DNA of 7,238 nucleotides from JBCBJZ01 sp038522635 (GTDB lineage: Bacteria; Pseudomonadota; Alphaproteobacteria; Rhizobiales; Hyphomicrobiaceae), in the NCBI GenBank assembly GCA_038522635.1, contig JBCBJZ010000167.1, positions 1-7,238 on the forward strand, given 5' to 3'. Within the stretch, counting starts at the first letter, position 1, and the number at the start of each line of letters is the position of its first letter. This document shows positions 5,391-7,238 of this stretch, piece by piece. The notes under the pieces are model-generated. The model made no database searches, was not told the DNA's origin, and saw nothing but the letters and a program-made list of their open reading frames with translations. Both the position numbers and the translations under genes were made by a program.

Positions 5391-5921
5391 ATGGCTTACG
5401 ATGACGCCCTCTTCCAACTGGGGATGGACTTGACTCGTTCAAGCACCGCCCAAGAGGAAGAACATGCGAAACCTGCACGCGTAGTGCAAACCGTCGATCC
5501 GGATGACCGGAAAGACTTCTTTATCGAGCGTGATGGCGTTCGATTTGCCGGGACCCATTTGATCATCGATCTATTTGGTGCCCGCAAGCTTGATGACCTC
5601 AAGCATGTCGAACGAACGCTTAAGCGCTGCGTGGAAGTCGCAGGCGCTACGTTGCTGCATATCCACCTGCACCACTTTACGCCGAACGGCGGGGTGTCGG
5701 GGGTCGCAGTTCTCTCTGAAAGCCACATCAGCGTGCACAGTTGGCCGGAGGCGGATTATGCCGCTTTCGACGTCTTCATGTGTGGCGATGCCAAGCCGCA
5801 CCTGGCGGTGGACGTGCTGAAAGATGCTTTCGAGGCTGACCGCGTGGTTGTGAAGGAGCACAACCGCGGGGACGAGATTGACGAACAGAGCTGGGAGAAA
5901 GCGGCTTCAAAAGCCGCCTGA
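5391..5921 (+). CDS. speD: S-adenosylmethionine decarboxylase proenzyme
   Basis: Pyruvoyl enzyme that makes decarboxylated S-adenosylmethionine, the aminopropyl donor for spermidine. The 176-residue proenzyme should self-cleave between Glu110 and Ser111 in LSESHISVHSWPE, turning Ser111 into the pyruvoyl group. His116 and Cys131 (FMCGDA) match the processing and catalytic residues of the small bacterial class typified by Thermotoga maritima and Bacillus SpeD. FAGTHLIIDLFGA (52-64) marks the start of the core fold, and KEHNRGDE (155-162) lies near the end. The first 48 or so residues are an extension, acidic and polar, not found in the roughly 130-residue Thermotoga enzyme. ATG 5391 has GGGGAG (5377-5382) at eight bases; the frame stays open farther upstream, but that part has no similarity. 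speE follows after 192 bases, which confirms the pathway. Confidence 0.95.
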   Translation: MAYDDALFQLGMDLTRSSTAQEEEHAKPARVVQTVDPDDRKDFFIERDGVRFAGTHLIIDLFGARKLDDLKHVERTLKRCVEVAGATLLHIHLHHFTPNGGVSGVAVLSESHISVHSWPEADYAAFDVFMCGDAKPHLAVDVLKDAFEADRVVVKEHNRGDEIDEQSWEKAASKAA

Positions 5922-5945
5922 TCGCTGGCGTCGTCGAACCGTTAG

Positions 5946-5978
5946 CGGGGTGCGCTTCATGGCAAGCGCGCCCCGTTT
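5946..5978 (+). terminator. Strong hairpin between speD and speE
   Basis: CGGGGTGCGCTT (5946-5957) pairs with AAGCGCGCCCCG (5964-5975), 12 bp with one G-U pair and a six-base loop, followed only by TTT. It begins 24 bases after the speD stop. The stem is as good as that of a terminator but the T-run is short, so it may be a partial terminator or a stabiliser that sets the speD to speE ratio. It leaves open whether speE has its own promoter. Confidence 0.6.
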
Positions 5979-6113
5979 ACGTTGGCGCGGCCTCATTCGG
6001 GCCATCAACATCTCGACGCACACTTTGCAAACGCCGCAATCTCCTCGTCAGTCGGCGATTCTAGCGGTTCCCATTGAAATCAACGATGCGCGCAGACCAA
6101 GAGACCCCATGAA

Positions 6114-7073
6114 ATGAGCAAAACGAAATACATCGAAGAGACGTTTCATGAGGACTGGCGCATTCGCCTGCAAGTGCATGAGATGTTGCATGAGGTGAAA
6201 ACCAAACATCAGCATCTGGCGATCTTTAAGAATAACACTTGGGGTACCGTTTTGGTGCTTGATGGCGTTATTCAGCTCACCACGTCCGACGAGTTCATCT
6301 ATCACGAGATGATGGCGCATGTGCCGCTGATGAGCCTGGAGCGGCCATCGCGCGTGCTGGTGGTGGGCGGTGGCGATGGCGGGGTGCTGCGCGAGGTGCT
6401 GAAGCACGGCTCCGTCAAAAAGGCGACGTTGTGCGAGATCGATCGCTCGGTGATCGACCTCTCTTTGAAGCACTACCCTGAAATCTCTGACGGCGCGTTC
6501 GACCATGCCCGCGCCGAGGTGGTGATCGCCGACGGCCTCAAATACGTCGCCGACACGAAGGAGCGGTTCGATGCGATCATCGTCGATTCATCGGAGCCCA
6601 TCGGCCCGTCGGCCGTGTTGCATAGCGCTGCCTTCTTCGCCGACTGCAAGAGGGCGCTCAAAGACGGCGGTATCCTGGTCACGCAGAACGGCTTGCCGAA
6701 CCTGTGCCAGCCGGAGGTGGTTTCGACCACCAGCATCTTCGCCGGCCTCTTCAAGCATCCCGCACCCTACCTGTGCACGCAGCCGTGTTACTTCGGCGGG
6801 CCGTTCCTGTTGAACGCGGCAAGCGACGGTGATGCGATGACCACCACGCCGGTCGCGACCCTGAAACGACGCGTGACGAGCCGTAAAATTTCAACGCGCT
6901 ATTACACGCCCGAGCTGCATCCCGCCTCGTTCGTGATCCCACGCTACATTCAAGACGTGATCGACGAAGGTCTGCACGCCGGGCGCAAAGGCCCAGGCCA
7001 AAAGGCAAGTGGCAAAAAGGCAGGCGGCAAAAGGGCGGCAAGCGGCAAAGCGAAAAAGGCGGCCAAACGCTAG
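6114..7073 (+). CDS. speE: Polyamine aminopropyltransferase (spermidine synthase)
   Basis: Cytoplasmic enzyme that transfers the aminopropyl group of decarboxylated S-adenosylmethionine to putrescine, giving spermidine and methylthioadenosine. The 319-residue product has the expected order: an N-terminal beta domain with DEFIYHEMMAHVPL (59-72), the Rossmann motif VVGGGDGG (83-90), the nucleoside-binding CEID (107-110) and IADG (138-141), the catalytic loop DSSEPIGP (158-165), and TRYYTPELH (261-269). Three positions differ from the sequences I know best: Glu161 replaces the second Asp of DSxDP, Ala replaces the Glu usual shortly after GP, and TTSDEF replaces TERDEF. Residues 291-319 form a tail with 12 Lys/Arg in 29, beyond the normal end. 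The ribosome binding site is weak (AAGAG about ten bases ahead). The speD neighbour supports the function; use of another diamine cannot be excluded. Confidence 0.93.
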   Translation: MSKTKYIEETFHEDWRIRLQVHEMLHEVKTKHQHLAIFKNNTWGTVLVLDGVIQLTTSDEFIYHEMMAHVPLMSLERPSRVLVVGGGDGGVLREVLKHGSVKKATLCEIDRSVIDLSLKHYPEISDGAFDHARAEVVIADGLKYVADTKERFDAIIVDSSEPIGPSAVLHSAAFFADCKRALKDGGILVTQNGLPNLCQPEVVSTTSIFAGLFKHPAPYLCTQPCYFGGPFLLNAASDGDAMTTTPVATLKRRVTSRKISTRYYTPELHPASFVIPRYIQDVIDEGLHAGRKGPGQKASGKKAGGKRAASGKAKKAAKR

Positions 7074-7076
7074 ATC

Positions 7077-7092
7077 GGTGATCGCGATCACA
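7077..7092. promoter_or_regulatory. CRP/FNR-family-like palindrome
   Basis: GGTGA-TCGCGA-TCACA matches the CRP-type layout TGTGA-N6-TCACA at nine of ten conserved positions, and its centre (GTGATCGCGATCAC, 7078-7091) is a perfect 14-bp palindrome. It starts four bases after the speE stop and about 145 bases before the next presumed gene. It could bind a Crp/Fnr-family regulator acting on that gene; an accidental palindrome is possible. Confidence 0.4.
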
Positions 7093-7225
7093 CCCCGAAG
7101 ACGCTCCGGCCTCCATATGAACCGCGAGGACGATGGCTGACTTGGCTTCGTCCCTCGCACTTTAGGCCATAAACTCATAATCGGGATTCCGTTTTCCGAC
7201 GAACACTGATTCAAGCGCTCCAACC

Positions 7226-7238
7226 GAGGAGGGCTTGA
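7226..7238 (+). promoter_or_regulatory. Shine-Dalgarno sequence of a gene beginning at or beyond the right edge
   Basis: GAGGAGGG (7226-7233) is the strongest Shine-Dalgarno match in the window and stands at the right border. A start codon is expected at the last base or just beyond, so 7074-7238 is probably the upstream region of another plus-strand gene. Its identity cannot be seen. Confidence 0.5.

Noticed and set aside
5227..5433. A possible leader peptide overlapping the speD start
   Set aside because: No convincing ribosome binding site, no regulatory codon pattern, and it would clash with speD initiation in another frame.
1..7238. A novel multi-gene defence or biosynthetic system
   Set aside because: Every substantial gene belongs to a familiar housekeeping or metabolic family, and apart from speD-speE the genes are separate units with different directions and a terminator between them.

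Overview
The window looks like a stretch of chromosome from a free-living, GC-rich Gram-negative bacterium, most likely an alphaproteobacterium. LpxC indicates an outer membrane with lipid A. The c-type cytochrome with a Sec signal peptide indicates a respiratory periplasm. Intergenic palindromes centred on GCTCTAGAGC are a style I associate with alphaproteobacterial genomes. A caulobacterial or hyphomonad-like source is possible, but that is a guess from overall protein style, not something the sequence proves.

Layout, left to right. (1) 2-910, plus strand: lpxC, lacking only its first dozen or so codons, which lie left of the window. (2) 911-1548: a gene-free stretch with a 17-bp tandem duplication and a cluster of palindromic repeats. 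(3) 1549-2748, plus: an M20 zinc metallopeptidase of the glutamate carboxypeptidase (CPG2) type. (4) 2749-3072: a convergent gap packed with hairpins, including a second copy of a repeat seen in region 2. (5) 3073-4101, minus: fni, the FMN-dependent type 2 isopentenyl-diphosphate isomerase. (6) 4102-4458: a divergent regulatory gap. (7) 4459-4935, plus: an exported class I cytochrome c ending in a textbook intrinsic terminator. (8) 5017-5390: the speD upstream region and leader. (9) 5391-5921 and 6114-7073, plus: speD and speE, the two-enzyme spermidine module, separated by a strong hairpin. (10) 7074-7238: a probable control region for a gene starting just beyond the right edge, with a CRP/FNR-like palindrome and a strong Shine-Dalgarno sequence at the border.

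Only speD and speE clearly work together. SpeD makes decarboxylated S-adenosylmethionine, and SpeE transfers its aminopropyl group to putrescine. The other genes are single housekeeping or metabolic units (lipid A, peptide or amide hydrolysis, isoprenoid precursors, electron transport) with no visible common theme.

I found no mobile element genes, CRISPR array, tRNA, rRNA or defence genes, and no convincing new multi-gene system. The points most worth a second look are the intergenic palindrome family, the hairpins around speD-speE, and sequence departures in SpeD (long N-terminus) and SpeE (substrate-loop substitutions, lysine-rich tail).
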